NCBI GenBank assembly: GCA_028293625.1
Contig: JAQGOL010000025.1
Location: 124,001 to 188,000 of the forward strand
From: Chthoniobacteraceae bacterium
GTDB lineage: Bacteria; Verrucomicrobiota; Verrucomicrobiia; Chthoniobacterales; Chthoniobacteraceae
Direction: 5' to 3'
DNA length: 64,000 nt
In this document: positions 19,436 to 28,290 of the stretch, piece by piece
Numbering within the stretch: position 1 is the first letter of the stretch
Layout: the number at the start of each line of letters is the position of its first letter
Program-made: the position numbers and the translations under genes
The notes under the pieces: model-generated
Seen by the model: only the letters and a program-made list of their open reading frames with translations
The model's database searches: none
What the model was told of the DNA's origin: nothing

Positions 19436-19819
19436 GACGTGGTTAAAAAAGGAAATGGGATAAATATGTTGGCAACGATGTGCGAACCGGTTGGCCGCCT
19501 TGGCATGCCGCCAACCCAACAAGGAACCTCCTGAAAATGGTCAGTCCTTGAAACTCAGTGAAAAGCGCTTCCCGTTGACCAGGTAAGCCCGAAGAGGGGC
19601 GCAGATTCCGTTTTAATCTTTACCAAGTCAATGAAGATTAAGTTTTTTTACGTTCACTTGGTCAAAAGCGCTGTCATCGAAGGGAGAGCCGCCAACCGGG
19701 GCAAGGCTGGCACTCCTGGAAGATGCGGCCAGAGCGCCCTAAAAACTTTTAAATCAGCCTTGCCGGCATCGAAGTCATTCTCATACTGATTTAGTAGATC
19801 TAATTACCACACGTCTCCA
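19436..19819 (+). other. Intergenic region with overlapping inverted repeats
   Basis: About 384 bases between the divergent DUF1549/1553 gene and the yezD-like gene. TTAATCTT (19613-19620) and AAGATTAA (19634-19641) form an AT-rich stem followed by GTTTTTTTA. A competing pair, ACCAAGT (19622-19628) and ACTTGGT (19656-19662), overlaps it. This could be a leftover terminator or an operator. No gene is visible and no convincing promoter could be placed. Confidence 0.4.
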
Positions 19820-20032
19820 ATGCCTTCCAAATCCTCTCCGGGTTCGCCCCGCGCCGCCACCGATGATCCAAAGTCTCTTCCCGACGATTCCGAGGCATGG
19901 CTGGCCTTGGTCGCAGAGAAGGTAAAAACAATGCGGTTCGGCGTGCTCCAGATCACCGTCCACGAGTCGCGGATCGTGCAAATTGAACGGACGGAGCGGA
20001 CCCGCTTTGAACCACCGCGCTCTGGCCGCTGA
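19820..20032 (+). CDS. YezD family small protein (DUF2292)
   Basis: 70 aa, cytoplasmic. The second half, AEKVKTMRFGVLQITVHESR followed by VVQIERTERTRF-like sequence, matches the DUF2292/YezD pattern of a short beta-rich domain with a final basic motif. The first half is a low-complexity Ser/Pro/Asp-rich extension. In other bacteria such genes often sit beside sulfur-assimilation genes, but no such gene is nearby, and the surroundings contain broken genes. The ATG at 19820 is the only reasonable start. Confidence 0.7.
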   Translation: MPSKSSPGSPRAATDDPKSLPDDSEAWLALVAEKVKTMRFGVLQITVHESRIVQIERTERTRFEPPRSGR

Positions 20033-20133
20033 ATTCCATGCCCGCATCCGTACTCTATAGGAGCGGATGAAAAGCGATCATCTTAGCTTCCCTTCACCCA
20101 TTCGAATGGGATGCGCGCAAAATCAGGCGTCCT

Positions 20134-20331
20134 TTATACGCGGCGCCTGAGTTGAATGCCGATGCCCGGGCCGCTGGTGATCGTGGTCGCGCGCTCGGCC
20201 GTTTGGTGGTGCGGTGACATCACGCGGGCGGCTCCAGGTGAGGCCGTCGTCGTCGGACCAGACCAGCAGGTTGAGGCAAATGTCGGGCTCCTGAAAACCC
20301 GTTGCGATCGTCGCGCAATGCATCTTTTAGA
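20134..20331 (-). pseudogene. Remnant of a sialidase (BNR-repeat) gene, frameshifted and truncated at both ends
   Basis: In one minus-strand frame CLNLLVWSDDDGLTWSRPRD is visible, a typical Asp-box (S-x-D-x-G-x-T-W) followed by the sialidase spacing. About 10 codons later the similarity continues in the next frame as ATTITSGPGIGIQLRRR, which resembles the following segment of exo-alpha-sialidases, before an early stop. A stop codon precedes the fragment upstream. Fewer than 70 codons remain of a gene normally over 350 codons long. I see this as a genuine decayed gene, since two consecutive family motifs appear in the right order across a single frame change. Confidence 0.6.
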
Positions 20332-20394
20332 TGCGCTGGGATCGAGGAGTTGCGAGCTTGAAAAAGCCAGGCCTAAGCCCGCACGCGAGCGCTT

Positions 20395-20667
20395 TCAGGA
20401 AATAACATCACTCTGAAGCGGTGCAAATTCGGCCTCCATCGCCTGGATCGCTTCCTGTTCATCATCCCCATTTGCTTCAAGGTCGAGCTGCGTGCCCATG
20501 GCAGCGCAGAGTGCCACGATGCCAAAGATGCTCCTGGTATCGGCGATCCCCGCGCCGCAGACCAGGCGAATGGAGGAACGAAATCTTTGTGAAAGCTTTA
20601 CGAGCCGTGCCGCGGGTCGAAGATGGAGACCTTCTCTCCAGGGGATAATCACGGTGATGCGCTTCAT
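20395..20667 (-). CDS. HPr family phosphocarrier protein
   Basis: 90 aa, the normal length for HPr. EGLHLRPAARLV holds the phosphorylatable histidine and TRSIFGIVAL aligns with the regulatory serine (Ser46) region, so the protein could in principle be phosphorylated by both PTS enzyme I and HPr kinase. The start was set at the ATG at 20667 (MKRITVII); the 44 extra codons of the ORF track do not look like protein. No PTS genes lie next to it. It is the second HPr domain in the window, the other being fused to the GT20 enzyme. It could be a canonical HPr or a regulatory Crh/NPr-like relative. Confidence 0.82.
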   Translation of the reverse strand: MKRITVIIPWREGLHLRPAARLVKLSQRFRSSIRLVCGAGIADTRSIFGIVALCAAMGTQLDLEANGDDEQEAIQAMEAEFAPLQSDVIS

Positions 20668-20887
20668 GGGTGGCTGGGACAAAAAGCATGTGATCCTGTT
20701 CAATTTTGAAAAACGGAATCTCCGGTTCGTTTTCAGGCAGGCGCGCAGGGCTGGCGGTTGCACGCCTACCGCGCGCCGGAATTCAGGAGACGGCAGCACG
20801 TCAAAAACAATGGAAAATGCACAATTGGCATTGCTGCTTTGACCCCTGTTAACGGTATTTCAACTCTAAATTCAATGTGTTATTACA

Positions 20888-21361
20888 ATGAAACTTACCC
20901 AGTTTCTAATACCAACTTTGTTTGTCTCATGCCTGGTTTTTATGCAGCGTGGTACAGCGGAGCCGGGGCGTCATGGCGATAATGGCCGCGGAGGGCGGTT
21001 CCGGCATAATGGAAAGACGCAGATCGAAGCTTTTACGCATTGGGGGAAGACAAGGAATGAAGTCACTGAAGCGTTAACAGGTTTCGACAAACTTACCAAC
21101 GGGGCGGATCGGCAGGGTCCGCCTTTCGAATCGCTGACGAAAAACAATGTGGTTGCGCTTCGTTCGTTTAATGACAACCGGTTTATTTTTGAGGATGTCG
21201 AGACCGCCGCGGATGAAGTCGGCCCCACCTACAACGCGCAGAGCTGCCGGGAGTGCCATCAAAACGTCGTGACAGGCGGGGCAAGCCAGGTGGTCGAGCA
21301 GCGCGCCGGCCGGATCGATTCCCAACAATTCTTCGAGTCGCTGGGAGGCTCGCCTTCCTAA
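20888..21361 (+). pseudogene. Truncated di-heme oxidoreductase-like cytochrome c gene
   Basis: 157 codons remain. A signal peptide (FLIPTLFVSCLVFMQRGTAE) is followed by sequence resembling the N-terminal part of the DHOR/thiol-oxidoreductase family: GPTYNAQSCRECHQN, with a CxxCH heme site at Cys120-Cys123-His124, then TGGASQVVEQRAG. The family usually exceeds 400 residues with a second heme site, but here the frame ends shortly after FFESLGGS, exactly where a YqhA-like sequence begins in another frame. It is best read as the 5' end of a cytochrome gene joined by deletion to the neighbouring gene. A short functional cytochrome cannot be excluded. Confidence 0.6.
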
Positions 21362-21841
21362 GCCGCTGGCTGCAAGCGCCGCTCTACCTGGGCCTCATCG
21401 TAGCCCAATGCGTTTACGTCTACCATTTCCTGATGGAACTCTGGCATTTGGTCTCCCAAACCGCCGTCCTCAAGGAGACTGAAATCATGCTTTCGGTGCT
21501 TGGGCTCATTGATGTCGTCATGATCGCGAATCTTTTGATCATAGTGATCGTGGGCGGTTATGAGACTTTTGTTTCAAGGCTAGGGCTTGAAACACATCCG
21601 GATCAGCCGGAACGGCTTTCGCATGTGAAACGCTGGAATTTTGAAGGTTAAACTCGCAACGGCTCTTATTGGAATTTCTTCCATTCACCTTCTAAAAACA
21701 TTCATCGGTTCGGAGACGACACCGCAACCCGTTATTTATGCGCAAATTGCTCTGCACTTAACCTTTGTTTTTTCGGCCGTGCTTCTCGCTTTCACGGACC
21801 GGCTGCTCGTGGGCGGGCCTAAAAAAGAGCAGGCTCACTGA
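21355..21841 (+). pseudogene. YqhA/UPF0114 family membrane protein gene, start lost and frameshifted
   Basis: Frame 1 carries FLSRWLQAPLYLGLIVAQ, a second hydrophobic stretch and VIVGGYETFVSRL, the N-terminal two thirds of the YqhA (UPF0114) family, ending in a stop at 21651. The rest of the family, LKVKLATALIGISSIHLLKT and a final helix LHLTFVFSAVLLAFTDRL, continues in frame 2 from about 21641. The family is normally one uninterrupted protein of ~165-180 residues with three to four membrane helices, so a +1 shift separates the parts. No in-frame start codon lies before FLSRW because the upstream sequence belongs to the truncated cytochrome. TTG at 21641 could start a separate fragment. Confidence 0.7.
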
Positions 21842-22005
21842 GCCGTCGAAGCACAAAAAAGGGGGCGCGAATCGGGAAGAGGTGAAACCGGGGGTAGGGC
21901 AAAAGGTTTGATAAAAAAATCCTCGCGATACAACCAAACCATGCGTGAGTGGCGTTATTGCTGCAGAACGCGCAGAGGAAACCAAACACCTACGCCCACC
22001 CCAAT

Positions 22006-22875
22006 ATGAACTATAATTCCGGCGAGGATTCCGACACGGGAATCAAACTATATCTAAATGAAATTGGCCGCATTCCTCTTCTGACCCTTGAGCAGGAGAT
22101 CGAACTCGCCGCCAAAATCAAGCTGGGTGACAAGGAAGCGCGCTCCCTGATGATCCGCGCCAATCTGCGCCTGGTGGTAAAAATTGCACGCGATTACGCC
22201 AATTACGGCCTCCCGCTTCTCGACCTTATTTCGGAAGGAAACATTGGTCTGATGAAAGCCGTCGAGCGGTTTGACCCGACCAAGGGTGGCAAATTCAGCA
22301 CCTATGGCGTCTGGTGGATTAAACAATCGATTAAACGCGCACTGGCCAACCAGGGAAAGACGATCCGCCTTCCAGTCCACCTTGTTGACAAGGTTTCAAA
22401 GATCCGCCGTGTGACACTGCAAATGAGCGAGGAGCTTGGACGCGAGCCGACCGATGAAGAGATGGCCGAGGAACTTGGCATGACAGCCTCCAAGGTCGCT
22501 CAGTTGAAAACCGTGTCGATTCGTCCCACTTCACTCGACGCGCCGGTCAGCGATGGCGATTCAACTGAGTTCGGAGAATTTGTCTCCGATCTGGAAGCGC
22601 AAACTCCGTTTGAAGAATTGCGCGATCAGGATTTACTCGATGAGGTCGGCGATCTTCTCTCGGTGCTCGATGACCGTGAAAAGACAATTATCTCCTCCCG
22701 TTTTGGGCTCGATGGTGGCAAGTCCAATACGCTCGAAGATATCGGCGCCAAATTCAATGTAACCCGCGAGCGCATCCGCCAGATTCAGAACAGCGCGCTT
22801 GCCAAAATGCGCCGCGCATTGGCGAAGAAAGAGAAGCCAATCGCCCATCTGCTCGCTTCGTTTGAACCCCGGTAA
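22006..22875 (+). CDS. RNA polymerase sigma factor, sigma-70 family (RpoD/SigA-like)
   Basis: 289 aa from the ATG at 22006 (308 aa if the GTG at 21949 is used; neither has a clear ribosome binding site). Regions in order: 1.2 ([20 protein letters not shown]); 2 ([34 protein letters not shown] and [17 protein letters not shown], the core-binding and -10 recognition helices); 3 ([12 protein letters not shown]); and 4 ([20 protein letters not shown], the -35 recognition helix-turn-helix). The large region 1.1 is missing, so it is shorter than a housekeeping RpoD and more like the short primary-type or stationary-phase sigma factors seen in Verrucomicrobia. Followed by a strong terminator. Confidence 0.95.
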   Translation: MNYNSGEDSDTGIKLYLNEIGRIPLLTLEQEIELAAKIKLGDKEARSLMIRANLRLVVKIARDYANYGLPLLDLISEGNIGLMKAVERFDPTKGGKFSTYGVWWIKQSIKRALANQGKTIRLPVHLVDKVSKIRRVTLQMSEELGREPTDEEMAEELGMTASKVAQLKTVSIRPTSLDAPVSDGDSTEFGEFVSDLEAQTPFEELRDQDLLDEVGDLLSVLDDREKTIISSRFGLDGGKSNTLEDIGAKFNVTRERIRQIQNSALAKMRRALAKKEKPIAHLLASFEPR

Positions 22876-22908
22876 GAGGCAGCCTCTTCTATTGGTTTGT
22901 CTGGCTCG

Positions 22909-22966
22909 CGGATCCTGCTTGGTTGACTTCAGGTCAATTTAAGCGGGATCCGTTGAGCCTTTTTTG
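22909..22966 (+). terminator. Rho-independent terminator after the sigma factor gene
   Basis: CGGATCC-GCTT (from 22909) pairs with AAGC-GGATCCG (ending 22952) through small bulges, with an inner TTGAC/GTCAA stem and a short loop. A run of six Ts (22961-22966) follows. A smaller palindrome, AAGAGG/CCTCTT, overlaps the sigma stop codon just upstream. Confidence 0.8.
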
Positions 22967-23037
22967 TTTGCTTTCGTCGGATTTTATCCAAAGAGCGCTC
23001 GCACTTTTAAGCGCCTTCTGCCCTATCGTAGGACGCC

Positions 23038-24216
23038 ATGAAAAAACGCGTCTTAATCATGTCGGCCAGCGCGGGGAGCGGACACATTCGCTGTGGAGAT
23101 GCTTTGCAAAAAGCGTTCGCCGCAGATTCCCGCACTGGCGAGGTCGTTCATGAGGACGCGTTAAAGTATACAAACAAGCTTTTCCGGGACTTTTACTCAA
23201 CGCTCTACGGGAAACTGGTGCGCAGCGCGCCGCAATTGCTCGGGTTCGCTTACCGGGTGAGCGACGAGCCGTGGAAGAATGAAACGGTGCGATTGCAGTT
23301 TGACCGGCTCAATACGAGGCCGCTCAAAAAGTTCATTCAGAAGTTCGACCCGCATATCACGGTTTGCACCCATTTCATGCCGGCGGGAATTATCGCGCAC
23401 CTGATTGAAAAAGAGGAACTCGATGCGCGGCTCTCCATTGTCGTGACCGACTTTGACTGTCACGCGATGTGGTTGTCCCGATTGTTTCACCGTTATTTCG
23501 TGGCAATCGATGAAACAAAAGCGCACATGGAGGCGCTTGGGCTTCCTTCCGAACGCATCACCGTCGCCGGCATTCCAATCGACCCGGTATTCGCCCAGCC
23601 TGTTGACCGCATACAGACCCGGATTTCCTTTGGCCTAGATCCGGCCAAAACGACGCTGCTCCTTTCCGCGGGCACCCTGGGAGTCGGGCCCACCGAGGTC
23701 GCGGTCCGCCGGCTGATCGAACTGCGAAATCCTGTTCAAACGATTGTGGTTTGCGGTAAAAGCGAGGAATTACGCGAACGGATCACGGCGGCGGTCGGCA
23801 TGAATAATCCGGCGTTTCTTGTGCTTGGCTACACCACCCGGATGCATGAGCTGATGCACATCAGCGACCTGTTTCTTGGAAAACCAGGTGGACTGACTAC
23901 CTCCGAAGCGCTCGCCTGCGGATTACCGATGATCGTCGTTTCACCGATTCCGGGGCAGGAAGAACGCAACAGCGATCATCTCCTTGAAGAGGGCGCGGCG
24001 CTGCGTTGCAATGAAATGACCACGCTTCCTTTCAAGATCGACCGGCTTCTTGATGATCCGGAGCGTCTGGCCCGGATGACCGAGCGCGCGCGCGCCCTGG
24101 GCCGGCCAAATGCGGCGCGCGACGTGGTGAACGCATTGCTTTCGGATCATTTGCCGCCCATGCTCATTGCCGAGGAACAACGCGAGGCGATGGCTCAGGC
24201 GGCAGCCCGGGAGTGA
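23038..24216 (+). CDS. MGDG-synthase/UgtP-like glycosyltransferase (GT28)
   Basis: 392 aa, likely peripheral to the inner membrane. The N-terminal MGDG-synthase-type domain begins RVLIMSASAGSGHIRCGDAL, where the glycine-rich loop and histidine normally face the lipid acceptor. The C-terminal half has the nucleotide-sugar site typical of GT28: GKPGGLTTSEALACGLPMIV followed by a PGQEERN segment. Predicted reaction: transfer of galactose or glucose from a UDP-sugar to diacylglycerol, giving glycolipid that can replace phospholipid. AGGAC upstream of the ATG is a plausible ribosome binding site. It stands alone between the sigma-factor terminator and the next operon. Confidence 0.85.
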   Translation: MKKRVLIMSASAGSGHIRCGDALQKAFAADSRTGEVVHEDALKYTNKLFRDFYSTLYGKLVRSAPQLLGFAYRVSDEPWKNETVRLQFDRLNTRPLKKFIQKFDPHITVCTHFMPAGIIAHLIEKEELDARLSIVVTDFDCHAMWLSRLFHRYFVAIDETKAHMEALGLPSERITVAGIPIDPVFAQPVDRIQTRISFGLDPAKTTLLLSAGTLGVGPTEVAVRRLIELRNPVQTIVVCGKSEELRERITAAVGMNNPAFLVLGYTTRMHELMHISDLFLGKPGGLTTSEALACGLPMIVVSPIPGQEERNSDHLLEEGAALRCNEMTTLPFKIDRLLDDPERLARMTERARALGRPNAARDVVNALLSDHLPPMLIAEEQREAMAQAAARE

Positions 24217-24322
24217 CGCAACAGCTGATTTGCCCACAGTCAAAATGGCGATGGTGCCTCCGGACAAAGTCGAGCTAAGGTTTCATCAAACATCGGATTG
24301 AAGAGAAGACGCTCCCTTCACC

Positions 24323-26944
24323 ATGTTGATTCGACTCCTCCCGTTTGCAGTCTTCCTGACAGCTTTTCCATGGGAAGGCGCCGCCGAAAACATAAAGCTC
24401 ATTGCGCAGCCTGCGCGCATCGAGTTGAAGGCCGAGGATAACGAGCACGGCCTGCTGATTACCCGGATGGGCGCCAATGGCGAGCGGATGGATGTCACCC
24501 GGCAAACACATTTTTCAAGCAGCAGCCCGGAAATTGTCACGGTCGACGCCACCGGACATTGCCGTGCGCTCCGCGATGGGGAAGCGCAGGTTGTGGCGGA
24601 GTTGGACGGCCAGCAAATCGAGGTGAAAGTGCTGTCGACGGAAAGTGGGAAGCCGCGCATCCCCTCTTTTAAACAGGATATCATTCCGATTCTGACAAAG
24701 ACCGGCTGCAACGCGGGCGGCTGTCATGGCAAACTCGCCGGCCAGAACGGATTCCGGCTCTCATTGCGTGGGTTTGCCCCGGAATGGGATCACGACTGGG
24801 TGAGCAAAGAAGTAAATTCGCGCCGGATCAACGTGGCGTTTCCGGCGGAAAGCCTGATTGTCCAGAAGGCAGCCGGAATGATTGCCCACGAAGGCGGCAC
24901 CCGGTTTAAACAAGGTTCGCGCTACTACCAGACGCTTCTCGATTGGGTCGGCGCACGCGCTCCGGGACCGGTTGCGGAAGAAGCCGACGCGATCAAACTT
25001 GAACTCCTTCCCGGGGATCGCGAAATGAAGCCGGGCCAGACTCAACGCCTCCTGGTGCGTGCTCTTTATGCCGATGGCCGCACTCGTGACGTGACTTGGC
25101 TGTCGCAGTTTTTTTCCAATGATGACACCACGGTAAGCGTGAAGCCGGATGGCCTGGTTAAAGCGCTCCGGGCTGGTGAAAGCTCCGTGCGGGTCCATTT
25201 CCAAGGCCAGGTCGACGTGATCCGCTTCACGATGCCTTTTGAAACAACGGTCGCTTCCGAGCAGTTCAATACCCGGCAGAACGCGATCGACCTCCCGGTT
25301 TTTGAAAAACTCAAGGCGCTTCACATTCCGCCCTCCCCGCCTTGTGATGATCAGACTTTCCTGCGTCGTGCCTCTCTCGATGCAACCGGCACGCTTCCGA
25401 CGCCTGAGGAAATCACCGCTTTTTTATCCGATACAGAGCCTGAAAAACGCGCCCGGCTTGTTGACGCGTTGCTTAACCGGCCGGAGTTCATCGATTACTG
25501 GACCTTGCAGCTCGCGGACCTTTTGCAAAATCGCAAGGAACGCGATCACGATGTCCGCGGGACAAAAGGAGTCCGCGCATTTCATTCGTGGCTCCGTGCG
25601 GAGATCGCCGCCAACCGGCCCTGGAATGAATTGGCGCGCGCCATCCTTTTGACCAATGGCACCATCGATGAGCACCCGGAGCTCGGTTATTTCCTGACGG
25701 TCGTGGGCGAGAAACAGAAGGTGGAAGAATCCGAGCTGCCCGATTCCGTTGCCCAAAGCTTTCTCGGCACACGGATTGGTTGCGCGCGTTGCCACAATCA
25801 TCCGCTTGAGAAATACACGCAGGATGATTTTTACCGGTTTGCCGCCTTTTTCTCCAAGGTTGCCTTGAAACGGGCCGAGCCGGGCAAGGGCCTGAGCGCG
25901 CTTTCCACGGTCAGCCGCGAGGAAGAGGAGCAACTTAAGAAAATCGAGGAAGCGACCGCCCGGTTTGAGGAAACCCGGCTCGCAGCCTCAAGCGTCGGCG
26001 AGGAACCAGGCGGCGAAGAACTTCTTAAAAAGCGGGCTGAACACGCCAGTGCCGTGACTCAGGCGAAAAAACGGCTGACTGAAATCCAGGCCAAACCGCC
26101 CGGAGTCAATCAGCCGCGCACCGGCAAGATGATGGCGCCGATGCCGCTCGATCGCACCGCTTTGACAATCGCGCCGGGCAGCGATCCTCGCGAAGCGTTT
26201 GTCACCTGGATGCTCGGCACCGAAAACTTCAGCGGCGCGATGGTCAACCGCCTTTGGAAACATTTCTTCAAGGTCGGCCTGGTTGAACCGGTTGACGATT
26301 TGCGCGCGAGCAATCCCCCTTCCAACGGCGAGCTTTGGACTCTGCTCAACAAGGAATTTGTCAGCCATGGATATGACTTAAAACACATCATGCGGCTGAT
26401 CCTTAATTCGCGCGCTTACCAGCTCAGTTCCGACACGCTGGCCGGTAACGAAAAAGAATCCAAATTTTTCTCCCACTACTATGCGCGCCGGCTCCCTGCC
26501 GAAGTGCTCACCGATGGGATTGCCGGAGCGAGCGAAGTGCCGACGGCATTTCCCGGTTACCCGGTCGGGACGCGCGCCATTCAATTGCCTGACCCCGGTG
26601 TCGGTTCGTATTTTCTCTCGCTCTTTGGACGGTCCGAACGGGTGACGGCGTGCGCATGCGAGCGCGCGGGCGAAGTGACGCTCCCCCAGCTTTTGCATCT
26701 TCATAACAGCGACGATCTGCTCCGCCAGATTCAATCCAAGGATGGCCGTCTCCATGCGCTTTTAGACGAAGGCGACGACCACAAGGTGATCGACAACCTC
26801 CTTCTCTCCACCGCCAGCCGCCACGCCACCGCCCGCGAAATCGAGGCCGTGACAAAGGCGCTTGGCAGCGATTCGCGTGAAGCGGTTTTCCAGGACCTAT
26901 TTTGGGCGCTGCTCAACTCGAAGGAATTTAGTTTCAACCATTAA
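24323..26944 (+). CDS. Ig-like (BIG2), cytochrome-like, DUF1549 and DUF1553 multidomain secreted protein
   Basis: 873 aa with a signal peptide ending EGAAEN. Order: a BIG2-like domain (~20-110; SSPEIVTVDATGHCRAL), a cytochrome-like segment with the atypical CX4CH site GCNAGGCHGK, a second BIG2-like domain (~225-310; TVSVKPDGLVKALRAGESSV), DUF1549 (RRASLDATGTLPTPEEI, and CARCHNHPLEKYTQDDFYR with a normal CxxCH), a coiled Glu/Lys-rich stretch (~530-590), and DUF1553 (AMVNRLWKHFFKVGLVEPVD, LILNSRAYQL). It starts a four-gene operon. It is paralogous to the minus-strand protein at 16826 but has Ig-like domains in place of the classic PSCyt1 head. Reaction unknown. Confidence 0.85.
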   Translation: MLIRLLPFAVFLTAFPWEGAAENIKLIAQPARIELKAEDNEHGLLITRMGANGERMDVTRQTHFSSSSPEIVTVDATGHCRALRDGEAQVVAELDGQQIEVKVLSTESGKPRIPSFKQDIIPILTKTGCNAGGCHGKLAGQNGFRLSLRGFAPEWDHDWVSKEVNSRRINVAFPAESLIVQKAAGMIAHEGGTRFKQGSRYYQTLLDWVGARAPGPVAEEADAIKLELLPGDREMKPGQTQRLLVRALYADGRTRDVTWLSQFFSNDDTTVSVKPDGLVKALRAGESSVRVHFQGQVDVIRFTMPFETTVASEQFNTRQNAIDLPVFEKLKALHIPPSPPCDDQTFLRRASLDATGTLPTPEEITAFLSDTEPEKRARLVDALLNRPEFIDYWTLQLADLLQNRKERDHDVRGTKGVRAFHSWLRAEIAANRPWNELARAILLTNGTIDEHPELGYFLTVVGEKQKVEESELPDSVAQSFLGTRIGCARCHNHPLEKYTQDDFYRFAAFFSKVALKRAEPGKGLSALSTVSREEEEQLKKIEEATARFEETRLAASSVGEEPGGEELLKKRAEHASAVTQAKKRLTEIQAKPPGVNQPRTGKMMAPMPLDRTALTIAPGSDPREAFVTWMLGTENFSGAMVNRLWKHFFKVGLVEPVDDLRASNPPSNGELWTLLNKEFVSHGYDLKHIMRLILNSRAYQLSSDTLAGNEKESKFFSHYYARRLPAEVLTDGIAGASEVPTAFPGYPVGTRAIQLPDPGVGSYFLSLFGRSERVTACACERAGEVTLPQLLHLHNSDDLLRQIQSKDGRLHALLDEGDDHKVIDNLLLSTASRHATAREIEAVTKALGSDSREAVFQDLFWALLNSKEFSFNH

Positions 26945-26958
26945 TCCGCCGCAATCCC

Positions 26959-28287
26959 ATGCTCCACGTCTCACCTTCCGGTCATGCCAGCCGTCTCTGC
27001 AACGGGGTTTCCCGTCGCGATTTCCTCCGCGTCGGAGCATTGGCGCCGCTTGGGCTTTCCCTGGCCAGCCTGCTTTCATTGGAAAAAAAAGCAGCCGCCG
27101 CGGGGAGGCGCTCACGGGCCAAATCGGTCATCCTTGTTTACCTCGGAGGCGGGCTTTCCCATCACGACAGCTTTGATCCCAAGTCCGAGGCGGTGGAAGA
27201 GATCCGGGGCAAATACAAGGCGATCTCTTCCAATGTCGCCGGGTTGCAGGTTGGCGAGCTCCTTCCCCGGATGGCGCAGACAATGGATAAAGTCACCCTC
27301 ATTCGATCCGGCACGCATGAGAACGATCATCATGAAACCGCCACCAATTGGGTGCTCTCGGGCCGGTTCGGCTCGCCGTTTGGTGATTACCCGGCGATGG
27401 GCGCCGTGGTCGCGCATGAAACCGGGTTCGCCGGCATCGTGCCGCCGTATGTTGCCGTGCCGAAAAATCCGGCATTCACGTGGGAGCTCGGCAAAAGCGC
27501 GTATCTGGGCGGCCGTTTTGAATCGTTCAAGTGCGGGGATCCCAATGCGGCGGACTTCAAAGTGCGCGATCTTTCCCAACCGGCCTCCATCACGCCTCAA
27601 GTCCTCGAACGGCGTCAGAACCTTCTGGCCGCTGTCGATTCGGTTGCTTCGCATATCAAGGGCAACGATCAGATCGCCACATACGACGAGTTCAGCCAGA
27701 AAGCGATCGACATGGTCCTCGCCCCGCAAGCCCAGGCCGCTTTTGATATCACCCGCGAGGAAGCCGGCGTGCGGGACGAATACGGCCGCACCGAGTTTGG
27801 CCAAAGCTGCCTGATGGCACGCCGCCTGGTGGAAAGCGGCGTTCGCTTTGTGACCGTCAATTACGGCGGATGGGATCATCACAAAAAAATCTTCGAGAGC
27901 CTCGACAAGAAATTGCCCGACTTTGATCGCAGCTTTTCAGCGCTCATCCGTGACCTTGATCAGCGCGGTTTACTCGAAGAGACGCTCGTTGTCGCAATGG
28001 GCGAATTCGGACGCACCCCAAAACTCAACAAGGATGCCGGACGTGATCATTGGGGCCGCGCGGGCTCGCTGATCTTTGCCGGAGCGGGCGTCGGACGCGG
28101 CCAGGTGATTGGCGCCACGGACAAAAACGGCGCGTTTGTCACCGATCGTCCGGTCCGGCCCGCGGATGTCTGTTGGACAATTTACGAAGCCCTTGGAATT
28201 GATCCCACCAAAGATCTGCTGACTCCCGAGGGGCGTCCTGTTTCGATCCTCTCCGAAGGCTCGACCATTCAGGAGCTCTACAGTTAA
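26959..28287 (+). CDS. DUF1501 family protein with twin-arginine-like signal (second copy)
   Basis: 442 aa. SRRDFLRVGALAPLGLSLAS is a twin-arginine-type signal followed by a small-residue cleavage region. The DUF1501 core shows LVYLGGGLSHHDSFDPKSEA, NYGGWDHHKKI and MGEFGRTPKLNKDAGRDHWG, segments with the conserved Asp/His expected to bind metal in the related phosphatase/sulfatase fold. It begins 14 bases after the DUF1549/1553 gene and is followed directly by the PPC protein. The N-terminal metal-side motif differs from the minus-strand paralogue (GGGLSHHDSF here, EGAMSGVDTF there), so the two pairs probably act on different substrates or partners. Confidence 0.88.
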   Translation: MLHVSPSGHASRLCNGVSRRDFLRVGALAPLGLSLASLLSLEKKAAAAGRRSRAKSVILVYLGGGLSHHDSFDPKSEAVEEIRGKYKAISSNVAGLQVGELLPRMAQTMDKVTLIRSGTHENDHHETATNWVLSGRFGSPFGDYPAMGAVVAHETGFAGIVPPYVAVPKNPAFTWELGKSAYLGGRFESFKCGDPNAADFKVRDLSQPASITPQVLERRQNLLAAVDSVASHIKGNDQIATYDEFSQKAIDMVLAPQAQAAFDITREEAGVRDEYGRTEFGQSCLMARRLVESGVRFVTVNYGGWDHHKKIFESLDKKLPDFDRSFSALIRDLDQRGLLEETLVVAMGEFGRTPKLNKDAGRDHWGRAGSLIFAGAGVGRGQVIGATDKNGAFVTDRPVRPADVCWTIYEALGIDPTKDLLTPEGRPVSILSEGSTIQELYS

Positions 28288-28290
28288 GTG

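Noticed and set aside
19500-21900. Insertion sequence as the cause of the gene decay
   Set aside because: No transposase frame, terminal inverted repeats or target-site duplications were found.
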